Below are positions 1 through 6,575 of a stretch of DNA of 7,446 bases, piece after piece. Source of the DNA: UBA8346 sp050260935 (GTDB taxonomy: Bacteria; Bacillota; UBA4882; UBA8346). Positions within the stretch are counted from its first letter, which is position 1. Each line of letters starts with the position of its first letter. A model generated the notes under the pieces. The model was not told where the DNA came from, searched no databases, and saw only the letters and a list, made by a program, of their open reading frames with translations. The position numbers were made by a program, and so were the translations under genes. The DNA lies in contig JBLNCU010000127.1 of NCBI GenBank assembly GCA_050260935.1, positions 1 to 7,446 on the forward strand, given 5' to 3'.

Positions 1-103
1 CCAGGGTTATCGCTGCGGTGGTGGTTGTCTTCCCATGGTCAACGTGGCCAATCGTTCCAATGTTTACATGCGGCTTGGTCCGTTCAAATTTCTGCTTCGC
101 CAT
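1..103 (-). CDS. tuf: Elongation factor Tu, N-terminal part (runs off left edge)
   Basis: Only the first 34 codons are inside the window. They read MAKQKFERTKPHVNIGTIGH and continue into VDHGKTTTT, which contains the G1/P-loop (GHVDHGKT) of the EF-Tu GTPase domain. EF-Tu delivers aminoacyl-tRNA to the ribosomal A site in the cytoplasm. The ATG at 103-101 is preceded by AGGAGG at 120-115. The gene is the last visible member of a tRNA-tuf transcription unit that starts at the promoter near 612-640. The leader between tRNA-Thr and tuf is about 150 nt, AT-rich, and contains T-rich stretches and a small palindrome. Identity is certain; the gene is cut only by the window edge. Confidence 0.98.
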   Translation of the reverse strand, partial: MAKQKFERTKPHVNIGTIGHVDHGKTTTTAAITL

Positions 104-134
104 TTTATTTTCTTCCTCCTTTAAATCCCAAAGG

Positions 135-148
135 TATTATTGATAATA
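135..148. repeat. AT-rich perfect palindrome in the tuf leader
   Basis: TATTAT-TG-ATAATA forms a perfect 6-bp inverted repeat in the leader between tRNA-Thr and tuf, about 15 nt upstream of the tuf ribosome site. As RNA it would be a weak A-U hairpin. It could matter for tRNA release or tuf translation, but nothing in the sequence shows a function and it may be chance in AT-rich DNA. Confidence 0.35.
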
Positions 149-257
149 AAACAACTTTTAATTCTACAATAAAATTTAGATTCCTTCTTTCACGGAAAAA
201 ACCGCCAGCAAGTACGGGAATGATAACCCATAAAAAAAACCCTGCCGGATTAAATTA

Positions 258-333
258 TGGAGCCCACAATCAGAATTGAACTGATGACCTCATCCTTACC
301 ATGGATGCGCTCTACCTACTGAGCTATGTGGGC
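258..333 (-). tRNA. tRNA-Thr (anticodon GGT)
   Basis: This is a 76-nt cloverleaf. The acceptor GCCCACA pairs with TGTGGGC, the D-stem is GCTC/GAGC, the anticodon stem CATCC/GGATG encloses the loop ATGGTAA (anticodon GGT), and the T-stem is ATCAG/CTGAT. The CCA end is encoded. It reads ACC and ACU threonine codons. It is the last tRNA before tuf, a placement common to tRNA-tuf operons. Confidence 0.97.
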
Positions 334-371
334 TTTTCGAACTTAATGAATATCCGTAAAGGTTTAAATAT

Positions 372-447
<76 letters not shown>

Positions 448-505
448 ATGTTATTTAATTTACGATTTAAGAGGCTAAAACCATTTCAAACTTCAAACTT
501 TTAAA

Positions 506-591
506 TGGTGGAGGGGGAAGGATTTGAACCTTCGAAGGCGTCAGCCAACAGATTTACAGTCTGCCCCCTTTGGCCACTCGGGAACCCCTCC
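506..591 (-). tRNA. tRNA-Tyr (anticodon GTA)
   Basis: This is an 86-nt class II tRNA with acceptor GGAGGGG/CCCCTCC, anticodon loop CTGTAAA (GTA), a long variable arm as expected for bacterial tRNA-Tyr, T-stem GAAGG/CCTTC and an encoded CCA. It is the first gene of the tRNA-tuf unit; its 5' end is about 14 nt from the predicted transcription start. Confidence 0.97.
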
Positions 592-611
592 AAATGTCGA
601 ACGCAAAAATT

Positions 612-640
612 ATTATAATACGAGGTCCGCCCGGTGTCAA
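612..640 (-). promoter_or_regulatory. Consensus sigma-A promoter of the tRNA-Tyr/fMet/Thr-tuf unit
   Basis: On the minus strand a perfect -35 TTGACA (640-635) and a perfect -10 TATAAT (617-612) are separated by exactly 17 bp. The predicted start is near position 605, just ahead of tRNA-Tyr. A 6/6 plus 6/6 match suits a very strongly transcribed stable-RNA and EF-Tu unit. After the predicted start the transcript is A/T-rich before the tRNA. Confidence 0.95.
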
Positions 641-751
641 TGTTTTTTTTATACCTTTAAATTCCAAGTTTCTTCTGTTTAATAATAAGCTCAGTTGTCT
701 GGATTTGGGAAACCGAAGGATCAAACCAATCCACTTCATTTCAATATCAAC

Positions 752-774
752 AAAACCGGTTAACAACCGGCTTT
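752..774 (-). terminator. Hairpin terminator, possibly bidirectional, after the broken small gene
   Basis: CCGGTT and AACCGG form a perfect 6-bp stem around a 3-nt loop. On the minus strand the stem extends by a G-U and three A-U pairs so that the 3' arm ends in TTTT. It overlaps the last stop codon (775-773) of the small coiled-coil frame upstream, which suits a terminator of that gene. It also insulates the tRNA promoter downstream. Confidence 0.6.
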
Positions 775-1105
775 ATTTTACGCGTTTTAGTTCCGTTTGG
801 ACCTCGTGGTCTAATTCTTTAATCATTTATAGAAATTGCTGATGTTCACGATGGTTTTCCCTATGCTCAGGCTTATTTTCAATCCGTAAATCATTTAAAT
901 CATTCTTTATTTCCAGCACGGTCGTTTCTAATCGTTCCATTCGCTCCAGCAAATCTTCCTGGCCTTCGCCGAAGGTTCGAAACTGGGACCTTAAATCTTT
1001 GAGCAAGACCGCAACTTTATTATCATCGATATTAATCTCTCCTAGAAGCGCTAGGAAATAATTTTGCCATAATTTTCAATATCTATGGTTTTATTTGTTT
1101 TCCAT
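773..1105 (-). pseudogene. Small coiled-coil protein gene with broken reading frame
   Basis: The longest open stretch (about 1069-827) reads as a charged, heptad-like helix. It contains INIDDNKVAVLLKDLRSQF followed by LLERMERLETTVLEIK and a His/Glu-rich end. It has no convincing start codon. Upstream, an ATG at 1105 with GGAGGG nine bases ahead starts MENK and then hits TAA. The next frame continues TIDIENYGKIIS, and the third frame picks up LALLGEINIDD. Two single-base shifts would join these into one protein. After a TAA at 829-827 the same frame continues at once with MIKELDHEVQTELKRVK and ends at 775-773, inside a hairpin terminator. I read this as one small coiled-coil gene (roughly 105-110 residues) with two frameshifts and one internal stop. 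I do not recognise the family. A genuinely short ORF or assembly errors are alternatives. Confidence 0.45.
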
Positions 1106-1108
1106 ATC

Positions 1109-1134
1109 AAAAAGCCCTCCATCCGGAAGGCTTT
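1109..1134 (-). terminator. Rho-independent terminator of sigH
   Basis: On the minus strand AAAGCCTTCC and GGAGGGCTTT form a 10-bp stem (one G-U pair) around the 4-nt loop GGAT, ending in a run of five T. It starts 13 nt after the sigH stop codon. The 3' arm contains GGAGGG, which is also placed as a ribosome site for the ATG at 1105. Confidence 0.88.
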
Positions 1135-1147
1135 AATTACTTCATAG

Positions 1148-1801
1148 TTACAAATTAATCTCTTCCCGTTTCTCCAGATAGCGTTCGAGTTTTCGCTTTA
1201 CCCGCTGCAGGGCGTTGTCAATCGACTTGACATGGCGCCGCAAATCTTTGGCTATTTCCTGATAAGAACGGCCGTCAAGATAGGACATAAGCACTTTCCA
1301 CTCTAAGTCGCTTAAAAATTCACCCATTTTATGTTCGATATCCACGAACTCTTCCCTGCTAATCACCAGTTCTTCGGGATCAGTAACCTTGGTCCCTGAA
1401 AGAACATCCAGTAAAGTACGGTCTGATTCCTCGTCATAAATAGGTTTATTTAATGAAACATACGAGTTTAAAGGAATATGTTTCTGACGGGTAGCGGTTT
1501 TAATAGCAGTAATTATCTGGCGGGTGATGCATAATTCCGCAAAAGCGCGAAAAGAAGCCAATTTATCGTTGCGAAAATCGCGGATGGCCTTATAAAGGCC
1601 AATCATACCTTCCTGGATAATATCCTCGCGGTCGGCGCCGATTAAAAAATAAGACCGGGCTTTAGCGCGCACAAAATTCTTATACTTATTAATTAGATAC
1701 TCTTGAGCAGCGTCGTCACCCTCGCGGGCGGCTTCAACGATTGTTTCATCCAACATTACATCATAAATCTCAGCAACTTCTCTTTGTGGTTTTGCCCCCA
1801 C
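1148..1801 (-). CDS. sigH: RNA polymerase sigma factor SigH (Spo0H, sigma-30)
   Basis: Alternative sigma factor that, in Bacillota, directs transition-phase and early sporulation genes. The region 2 core is almost family-perfect: YKNFVRAKARSYF, GADREDIIQEGMIGLYKAI and ELCITRQIITAIKTATRQKH (about residues 38-108). The C-terminal region 4 helix-turn-helix carries YLDGRSYQEIAKDLRRHVKS followed by IDNALQRVKRKLE (about 174-206). I place the start at GTG 1801-1799 because GGAGG lies at 1816-1812. This gives 217 residues, matching the usual length of about 218. The frame is open further up to a TTG at 1876, but that codon is only about 5 nt from the predicted transcription start and has no ribosome site. 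The gene has its own promoter, a leader of about 80 nt and a strong terminator. Confidence 0.97.
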   Translation of the reverse strand: MGAKPQREVAEIYDVMLDETIVEAAREGDDAAQEYLINKYKNFVRAKARSYFLIGADREDIIQEGMIGLYKAIRDFRNDKLASFRAFAELCITRQIITAIKTATRQKHIPLNSYVSLNKPIYDEESDRTLLDVLSGTKVTDPEELVISREEFVDIEHKMGEFLSDLEWKVLMSYLDGRSYQEIAKDLRRHVKSIDNALQRVKRKLERYLEKREEINL

Positions 1802-1811
1802 GTTACAATCG

Positions 1812-1816
1812 CCTCC
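1812..1816 (-). promoter_or_regulatory. Ribosome site that fixes the sigH GTG start
   Basis: GGAGG lies 10 nt upstream of the GTG at 1801. It is the only good Shine-Dalgarno sequence in the 5' region and excludes the longer TTG-initiated reading. The spacing is slightly long, which with the GTG codon may make initiation moderate. Confidence 0.75.
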
Positions 1817-1887
1817 GGTTGTTATTTTGGAAACCGGTTGTTCCTGAGTAAAAAACAAACGCAAAAGCCTGTCCAACAGATATTCAT

Positions 1888-1916
1888 ATTATACAATAGT
1901 GATATTTGAACGTCAA
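1888..1916 (-). promoter_or_regulatory. Sigma-A-type promoter of sigH
   Basis: On the minus strand TTGACG (-35, 1916-1911) and TATAAT (-10, 1893-1888) are 17 bp apart, an 11/12 match to the vegetative consensus. The predicted start is near 1881, giving an 80-nt leader to the GTG. Confidence 0.9.
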
Positions 1917-1926
1917 GGGAAAGCCA

Positions 1927-1942
1927 AAACAGGCCACTGTTT
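1927..1942 (-). terminator. Short hairpin between rlmB and the sigH promoter
   Basis: AAACAG-TGGC-CTGTTT is a perfect 6-bp stem with a 4-nt loop; on the minus strand it is followed by TGGCTTTCCC. It lies directly upstream of the sigH -35 box and could weakly end transcripts from rlmB. The T tract is poor, so readthrough into sigH is likely. Confidence 0.35.
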
Positions 1943-1967
1943 CCGGACGTTTTCAGGCGTTTTTAGA

Positions 1968-1996
1968 ATTGTATCATTTGCCTTCCGAAAAAACAA
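1968..1996 (-). promoter_or_regulatory. Possible second, weaker promoter upstream of sigH
   Basis: On the minus strand TTGTTT (1996-1991) and TACAAT (1973-1968) are separated by 17 bp. The -10 matches the consensus at 5/6 and the -35 at 4/6. It would add a longer sigH transcript. The match is modest and could be chance in AT-rich DNA. Confidence 0.35.
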
Positions 1997-2062
1997 TACC
2001 CGGTTTAAAACTTTTATTTAGATTTATTCCCCGTTACATCCTGAACTGGTAAACATCATTCA

Positions 2063-2821
2063 CTACTTTTTTGACAGCGGATCATTCCCGAGACGCTGCC
2101 GCCTTACTTCATATAAAACAATTCCGGTGGCCACGGAGACGTTTAGGGAATTTATCCGGCCCCACATCGGAATCCTCACTACTTGATCACAATGTTCCCG
2201 GACCAAACGGGAAAGCCCTCCTCCCTCGCCGCCCATCACTATGCCGATCGGCCCCTTAAGATCCGCTTGTTGAAATTCGACGGTCCCATCCATCTCCACT
2301 CCGGTTAGCCAGAAGTTCTCTTTTTTAAGTTCTTCAATGGTTTTAGTCAAATTGGTGACCCGGGCGACCGGAATATATTCAATCGCTCCGGCGGAGGCCC
2401 TGCCGACCACTGAAGTCAAACCGGCCGCTCTTCGCTCGGGGATGATAATACCGTGAACCCCGGCGGCTTCCGCCGTCCGGATGATTGAACCCAGATTTTG
2501 CGGGTCCTCGACCCCGTCAAGCAGCAATAAAAAAGGAGACTCGGGCTTTTGAGCCGCCCGGATCAGAATATCCCGCAAGGATGCGTATTTCCATTCAGCG
2601 GCAATTGCAATAATGCCCTGATGATTCCGGGTGACCGCCATCCGGTTCAATGCTTCCATGTCCACCTGGTAAACGGGGATCCCTTTTTTAGCGGCTTGAT
2701 CGTTTATCTCCCGTAATGGCCCACTGTTTAGTTGCCCTTTCAGCATATAAATTTTAACCAGTTCATGCCCGGCGCGCAATGCTTCCATGACCGGATTGCG
2801 GCCTTCGATTTGTTCCGCCAT
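2063..2821 (-). CDS. rlmB: 23S rRNA (guanosine-2'-O)-methyltransferase RlmB
   Basis: SpoU/TrmH (SPOUT) family enzyme. By family assignment it uses S-adenosylmethionine to methylate the 2'-O of a peptidyl-transferase-loop guanosine of 23S rRNA (G2251 in E. coli). The N-terminal RNA-binding part starts MAEQIEGRNPVMEALRAG. The three SPOUT motifs follow: NLGSIIRTAEA (about 109-119), IVMGGEGGGLS (about 194-204) and IPMWGRINSLNVSVA (about 217-231), which together form the knotted SAM site. The ATG at 2821 has GGAG six bases upstream and gives 252 residues, the usual size. The frame is open up to a TTG at 2884, but no ribosome site supports it. It follows mrnC by 92 nt with a hairpin between, in the common mrnC-rlmB order; both act on 23S rRNA. 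Confidence 0.95.
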   Translation of the reverse strand: MAEQIEGRNPVMEALRAGHELVKIYMLKGQLNSGPLREINDQAAKKGIPVYQVDMEALNRMAVTRNHQGIIAIAAEWKYASLRDILIRAAQKPESPFLLLLDGVEDPQNLGSIIRTAEAAGVHGIIIPERRAAGLTSVVGRASAGAIEYIPVARVTNLTKTIEELKKENFWLTGVEMDGTVEFQQADLKGPIGIVMGGEGGGLSRLVREHCDQVVRIPMWGRINSLNVSVATGIVLYEVRRQRLGNDPLSKK

Positions 2822-2888
2822 CTTAAACTCCATAATTATTTTTTGTTTATATTTTATCCTTGGGGCCAAGTCTTTTTTATACAAAATG

Positions 2889-2911
2889 AACCTGGAGGTT
2901 TATCCCAGGTT
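2889..2911 (-). terminator. Intercistronic hairpin between mrnC and rlmB
   Basis: AACCTGG and CCAGGTT form a perfect 7-bp stem with a 9-nt loop, two bases after the mrnC stop. On the minus strand it is followed by CATTTTGTAT, a weak T tract. It could be a partial terminator, an mRNA-stabilising hairpin or a processing site that sets the rlmB level. Confidence 0.45.
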
Positions 2912-2913
2912 TT

Positions 2914-3339
2914 CTAATTCGATCTCTCCTTGACTTCATTTAGCTTTACAGCTTCTTTTAAAAGTTGGGTCAAGCGGGCCTGTTGCCCGCTAAGATATAA
3001 ATAACCGATCAGAGCTTCAAAGGCGGTGCTGTGACGGTAGGTTAGCACATCCGTGCCGGGCGGAATATGCCCGCTTTTTACATTCCGGCCGCGCTTTAAA
3101 ACTTCTACTTCTGCTTCAGTTAAGAACGGCTCTATTCGACCGGCCAGGTTGGCTTGGAAAGAAGCTCTAACCATTGAAATTGCTTCATGATGCAAGGTTT
3201 TCGTTTTAGCCGGACCGCCTGCTAATAGATGACACCGGATAAAGAGCTCATAAACAGCGTCGCCAATATATGCCCAAACAGCCGGCGATAATTCATCAGG
3301 ATTGATAGCGGGTATATCAAAATAATTTTGGCCCGGCAT
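2914..3339 (-). CDS. mrnC: Mini-ribonuclease III (MrnC)
   Basis: Dimeric double-strand-specific ribonuclease that, in Bacillota, trims the base-paired ends of 23S rRNA precursor. It consists only of the RNase III catalytic fold and lacks the dsRNA-binding domain, so 141 residues is normal. The signature is visible: AVWAYIGDAVYE (Asp27, Glu31), the KRGRNVKSG stretch (about 82-90), and YRHSTAFEALIGYLYL (about 101-116) with the catalytic Glu108. The start is the ATG at 3339, five bases after AGGTGA. A GTG three codons upstream lies inside that ribosome site and is less likely. It is 22 nt downstream of apt and precedes rlmB, fitting a shared rRNA-maturation role. Confidence 0.95.
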   Translation of the reverse strand: MPGQNYFDIPAINPDELSPAVWAYIGDAVYELFIRCHLLAGGPAKTKTLHHEAISMVRASFQANLAGRIEPFLTEAEVEVLKRGRNVKSGHIPPGTDVLTYRHSTAFEALIGYLYLSGQQARLTQLLKEAVKLNEVKERSN

Positions 3340-3361
3340 CGTAATCACCTAATAAACAACT

Positions 3362-3886
3362 TTATTCAACATCATCGTAGTGAACCAGACTAAAGACCTC
3401 GTATGGAAAAAGCTTCTCACGGCCTTTTAAAGCGTCCAACTCGATTAAAAAAGCAAATCCCACTATTTCGCCTTTTAACTCTTTAACCAGCTTGGCGGTG
3501 GCGGAGATGGTGCCGCCGGTAGCCAGCAAGTCATCCACGATCAATACCTTTTGTCCGGGCACAATGGCGTCAAGATGAATCTCCAAGGAGTCCTGACCGT
3601 ATTCAAGATCATAAGAGACTTTGGCTACTTTGGCCGGCAACTTTCCCGGCTTCCGTACCAGCACGAAACCGCAGCCCATCCTATAAGCCAGCGGCGCTCC
3701 TAGTAAAAAACCGCGGGATTCGGCGCCGACTATCATATCGGGCTTGGCGGACTGAAAATGGGCTGCCAGCTGGTCCACAGAATATTGTAAAGCCCGGCCG
3801 TCCTTTAAAAGAGTGGTAATATCCTTAAAACTAATTCCCGGTTTCGGAAAGTCCGGCACCTCCCGGATTAAAGATTTTAAATCCAC
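3362..3886 (-). CDS. apt: Adenine phosphoribosyltransferase
   Basis: Type I phosphoribosyltransferase that salvages adenine: adenine + PRPP gives AMP + pyrophosphate, in the cytoplasm. At 174 residues it is close to the usual 170-175. The N-terminus MDLKSLIREVPDFPKPG and FKDITTLL are typical of Apt. The PRPP-binding loop is VLIVDDLLATGGT (about 114-126), and the flexible-loop part is VRKPGKLPAKV (about 77-87). The start is the GTG at 3886, eight bases after AAGGAG. A GTG three codons upstream overlaps that ribosome site and is unlikely. Apt lies 21 nt after dapG and 22 nt before mrnC, so it is very likely co-transcribed. In many Bacillota apt is found near relA instead, so this position is less usual. 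Confidence 0.96.
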   Translation of the reverse strand: MDLKSLIREVPDFPKPGISFKDITTLLKDGRALQYSVDQLAAHFQSAKPDMIVGAESRGFLLGAPLAYRMGCGFVLVRKPGKLPAKVAKVSYDLEYGQDSLEIHLDAIVPGQKVLIVDDLLATGGTISATAKLVKELKGEIVGFAFLIELDALKGREKLFPYEVFSLVHYDDVE

Positions 3887-3907
3887 GGCAATCACTCCTT
3901 GTATGTT

Positions 3908-5098
3908 TTACAAGCCAAATTCATTATATAACACTTTTATCGCCTGGGAAACTTGTTCCTCCGGAACCAGGCAAGAAATTGTAATCTCCGAGTCAACGGT
4001 CTGCAACAATTTAAGATGGTGTTTATGCAAGGCCTCGACTACCCTTCCCATAATGCCCGGCACATCCTGCATCCCGATCCCGATTAAGGAAAGTTTGGCG
4101 CAATGCGGCAATAACTCGACATTAAAGCCTAAAGGTAGCAACAGATCCCCTACTTTGGCCAGAAAATCCTGGCGGACGACAAAACTCAGCTGGCCGGCGG
4201 AGACCGAATTCATGTCAACATTGATTCCTGCACCTGCCAGGAGTTTAAAAACCTTGACGGCATCCTCGGAATCCAGTAAACCGTTTTTGGCCTTGACTAA
4301 AATACGCCCCAACCCGGTTTGATGGGCGATACCGGTGATAACCCGGGAGGCTTTCCCCTCGCTGATTAGGGTGCCGCCATCATCGGAAAAAGTGCTTTTC
4401 ACTTTGAGCGGCACTTTTTTGTCCCTGGCGATGGCCACCGCCCGGGGATGGACTACCTTGGCCCCGTTATTGGCCATCTCGCAAATCTCCTGGTAGGTTA
4501 ATTCCCGAAGGATTTTGGCCTCCGGAATAATCCGGGGATCGACGGTCATTACTCCGTCCACATCAGTGTAAATCTCTACAACTTCTGCCTCCAAAGCCGA
4601 ACCAAGGGCGGTGGCTGTAGTATCGGAGCCGCCTCTACCGAGAGTGGTGATGTCGCCGCCGGCGGTAATCCCCTGAAAACCGGCGACAACCACTATCTTG
4701 CCTTCGCCGAGATGGCGGAGGATGTTTTCCGGATTTATGCCGACTATTTGCGCCTCTCCAAAATGATTGTCGGTAATGATTCCCGCCTGCCCGCCACTTA
4801 GGGCCACGGCAGGATTGCCGTTCTTTTCAAGAGTTTGCGCCATAACGACAGTGGAGATGATTTCACCGCAGGAAATGAGAAGATCAAGTTCCCGCGGGGC
4901 GACATCCTTATCTATTCCCTTGGCCAACTGGATTAAGGTATCGGTGGCATAAGGCTCCCCTTGACGGCCCATAGCTGAAACCACCACCACTACTGAAAAC
5001 CCCTCTTCCTTTGCCTGGATGATTTTGGCCACGGCTTTGTTCCGGCCCTCACTCGTGGCTACTGAAGTCCCGCCGAATTTCTGTACGATAATCCGCAT
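3908..5098 (-). CDS. dapG: Aspartate kinase, DapG type
   Basis: Phosphorylates L-aspartate with ATP, the first step toward diaminopimelate/lysine, methionine and threonine. The kinase domain begins VQKFGGTS (residues 5-12), with VSAMGRQGEPYATD (about 40-53), SCGEIIS (76-82), GRGGSDTTA (154-162) and EIYTDVDGVMTVDPR (about 175-189). Two C-terminal ACT regulatory domains follow (about 265-396). Overall wording and length (396 residues) are closest to B. subtilis DapG, the diaminopimelate-sensitive isoform in that species; the effector here is inferred. The ATG at 5098 has AAGGAAGG eight bases upstream. That site overlaps the argH stop codon, so translation is probably coupled to argH. Confidence 0.92.
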   Translation of the reverse strand: MRIIVQKFGGTSVATSEGRNKAVAKIIQAKEEGFSVVVVVSAMGRQGEPYATDTLIQLAKGIDKDVAPRELDLLISCGEIISTVVMAQTLEKNGNPAVALSGGQAGIITDNHFGEAQIVGINPENILRHLGEGKIVVVAGFQGITAGGDITTLGRGGSDTTATALGSALEAEVVEIYTDVDGVMTVDPRIIPEAKILRELTYQEICEMANNGAKVVHPRAVAIARDKKVPLKVKSTFSDDGGTLISEGKASRVITGIAHQTGLGRILVKAKNGLLDSEDAVKVFKLLAGAGINVDMNSVSAGQLSFVVRQDFLAKVGDLLLPLGFNVELLPHCAKLSLIGIGMQDVPGIMGRVVEALHKHHLKLLQTVDSEITISCLVPEEQVSQAIKVLYNEFGL

Positions 5099-5113
5099 AT
5101 TTAAAACCTTCCT

Positions 5114-6493
5114 TTACGTCAAAGAGTTAAGCCAATCAAAAGCTTTAGATAACTGAAGCCGCACTTGTTCAAATGATGTCCCGCCAAACGAATTCCTGAC
5201 TGCGACCACCTTCAAAGTATCCAATACTTCATAGACATCATCGGCGATAAGGGTCGACTCGGTTTGAAACTCTTCCAAAGATAATTCTTCAAGGCGTTTT
5301 TGATGATCGATACAATATTTCACCAACCGGCCGACTACTCCGTGAGCAGACCTGAACGGCAAACCTTTGGCCACTAAATAATCTGCCAAATCGGTGGCGT
5401 TTAAAAAGCCATCCTTGGTGGCATCCAGCATTTTTTCCCTTTTAAAATCCAGCGTTTGAAGCATTGGAATAAAGATGCTCAAACAACCCTTAACCGTATC
5501 AACGGCATCGAACAACGCTTCCTTATCTTCCTGCATATCTTTGTTATAAGCCAGGGGTAGACCTTTTAAAACCGTGAGAATGGTTATCAAATCCCCGTAA
5601 ACCCGCCCGGTCTTGCCCCGGATCAACTCCGCCACATCGGGGTTTTTCTTTTGCGGCATGATGCTTGAGCCGGTGCTGTAGGAGTCATCCATCTCCACGA
5701 AACCAAATTCCATCGAGGACCAGAGGACCAACTCCTCGCAAAAACGGGATAGGTGCATTAAAATTAGGGAAGCCGCAAAGATAAACTCCGCCACAAAGTC
5801 GCGGTCACTGACCGCGTCCAGACTGTTCGGGATAACCCCTTTAAAATTTAACTCCGTGGCGACCCGCTGCCGGTCGATGGGGAATCCCGTCCCGGCCAAA
5901 GCACCGGCGCCGAGAGGGGACAATTCCAGCCTTTTTAGTGAATCCTCAAGCCTTTGATGGTCCCGTTTAAACATTTCAAAATATGCCAGAAGATGGTGGG
6001 CGAGGAGAACCGGTTGAGCCCGTTGTAAATGAGTGTAACCCGGTAAAATGGTCTCTTGCTCACGGTCGGCCATCTCCAGCAAGGTTTTGAACAAATCCCG
6101 CAACAGGTTTTGGAGGTTGGCCACTTCTTTACGAATATACAGTCTGGTGTCCAGGGCCACCTGGTCATTCCGGCTCCGGGCGGTATGCAATTTCTTCCCG
6201 AGCTCTCCGATCTCCTGGATCAGGAGTTTTTCAATATTCATATGAATATCTTCGGACGCTATATCCCAATCGACCTGACCGGCCTTGATCTTTTCCTGGA
6301 TCCTTTTTAACCCTATAATAATTCTATCGGCTTCAGCCCGGGTGATGATTCCGCAGTCGCCCAACATGTCGGCATGGGCGATGCTGCCTTGAATGTCCTC
6401 ATCGGCTAAGCGGTAGTCAAAACGGATCGAAGAATGAAAATCATCCATCAACGCCCCGGCTTCTTTTTGAAAACGGCCACCCCAAGCTTTCAT
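5114..6493 (-). CDS. argH: Argininosuccinate lyase
   Basis: Cleaves argininosuccinate to arginine and fumarate, the last step of arginine synthesis; a fumarase/aspartase superfamily tetramer. The start MKAWGGRFQKEAG is typical. SEDIHMNIE and TARSRNDQV are substrate-site segments. The catalytic histidine lies in GYTHLQRAQP (His about 155), and the family signature GSSIMPQKKNPD (about 275-286) contains the catalytic serine of the mobile loop. Length is 459 residues, as usual. I use the ATG at 6493 because GGAGG lies six bases upstream. The frame is open 20 codons further, but those residues do not match the family. No argG is present beside it. It is the first gene of the argH-dapG-apt-mrnC-rlmB run, and its stop overlaps the dapG ribosome site. 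Confidence 0.97.
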   Translation of the reverse strand: MKAWGGRFQKEAGALMDDFHSSIRFDYRLADEDIQGSIAHADMLGDCGIITRAEADRIIIGLKRIQEKIKAGQVDWDIASEDIHMNIEKLLIQEIGELGKKLHTARSRNDQVALDTRLYIRKEVANLQNLLRDLFKTLLEMADREQETILPGYTHLQRAQPVLLAHHLLAYFEMFKRDHQRLEDSLKRLELSPLGAGALAGTGFPIDRQRVATELNFKGVIPNSLDAVSDRDFVAEFIFAASLILMHLSRFCEELVLWSSMEFGFVEMDDSYSTGSSIMPQKKNPDVAELIRGKTGRVYGDLITILTVLKGLPLAYNKDMQEDKEALFDAVDTVKGCLSIFIPMLQTLDFKREKMLDATKDGFLNATDLADYLVAKGLPFRSAHGVVGRLVKYCIDHQKRLEELSLEEFQTESTLIADDVYEVLDTLKVVAVRNSFGGTSFEQVRLQLSKAFDWLNSLT

Positions 6494-6540
6494 GGTAATC
6501 CTCCAATCAATTACTAAAAAACACCTGGATTTATTCAACA

Positions 6541-6563
6541 AAAAAACGGACAATCCCTTTTTT
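6541..6563 (-). terminator. A/T-flanked hairpin ahead of argH (terminator or attenuator candidate)
   Basis: GGA-TTG-TCC is flanked by six A on one side and six T on the other, so the A and T runs can extend the stem across a single G-G mismatch. The T run is present on both strands, so it could stop transcription in either direction. On the argH strand it lies about 37 nt before the GGAGG site, leaving no room for a promoter between. It would therefore attenuate transcripts coming through the 21-bp array. The GC part of the stem is short. Confidence 0.4.
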
Positions 6564-6575
6564 GGTTATTTAAAT

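Noticed and set aside
25..279. 84-residue plus-strand ORF
   Set aside because: It is antisense to tuf, its leader and the tRNA-Thr end; composition and position mark it as a shadow.
554..842. Small ORFs on both strands around the tRNA promoter
   Set aside because: They run through tRNA-Tyr, the promoter and a terminator hairpin, and show no ribosome site or protein-like pattern.
3813..4322. 169-residue plus-strand ORF
   Set aside because: It is antisense to the conserved C-terminal part of dapG and the start of apt, has no family resemblance and no ribosome site.
6532..6541. ArgR (ARG box) half-site TTGAATAAAT before argH
   Set aside because: Only half of the symmetrical box is recognisable, and AT-rich leaders give such matches by chance.
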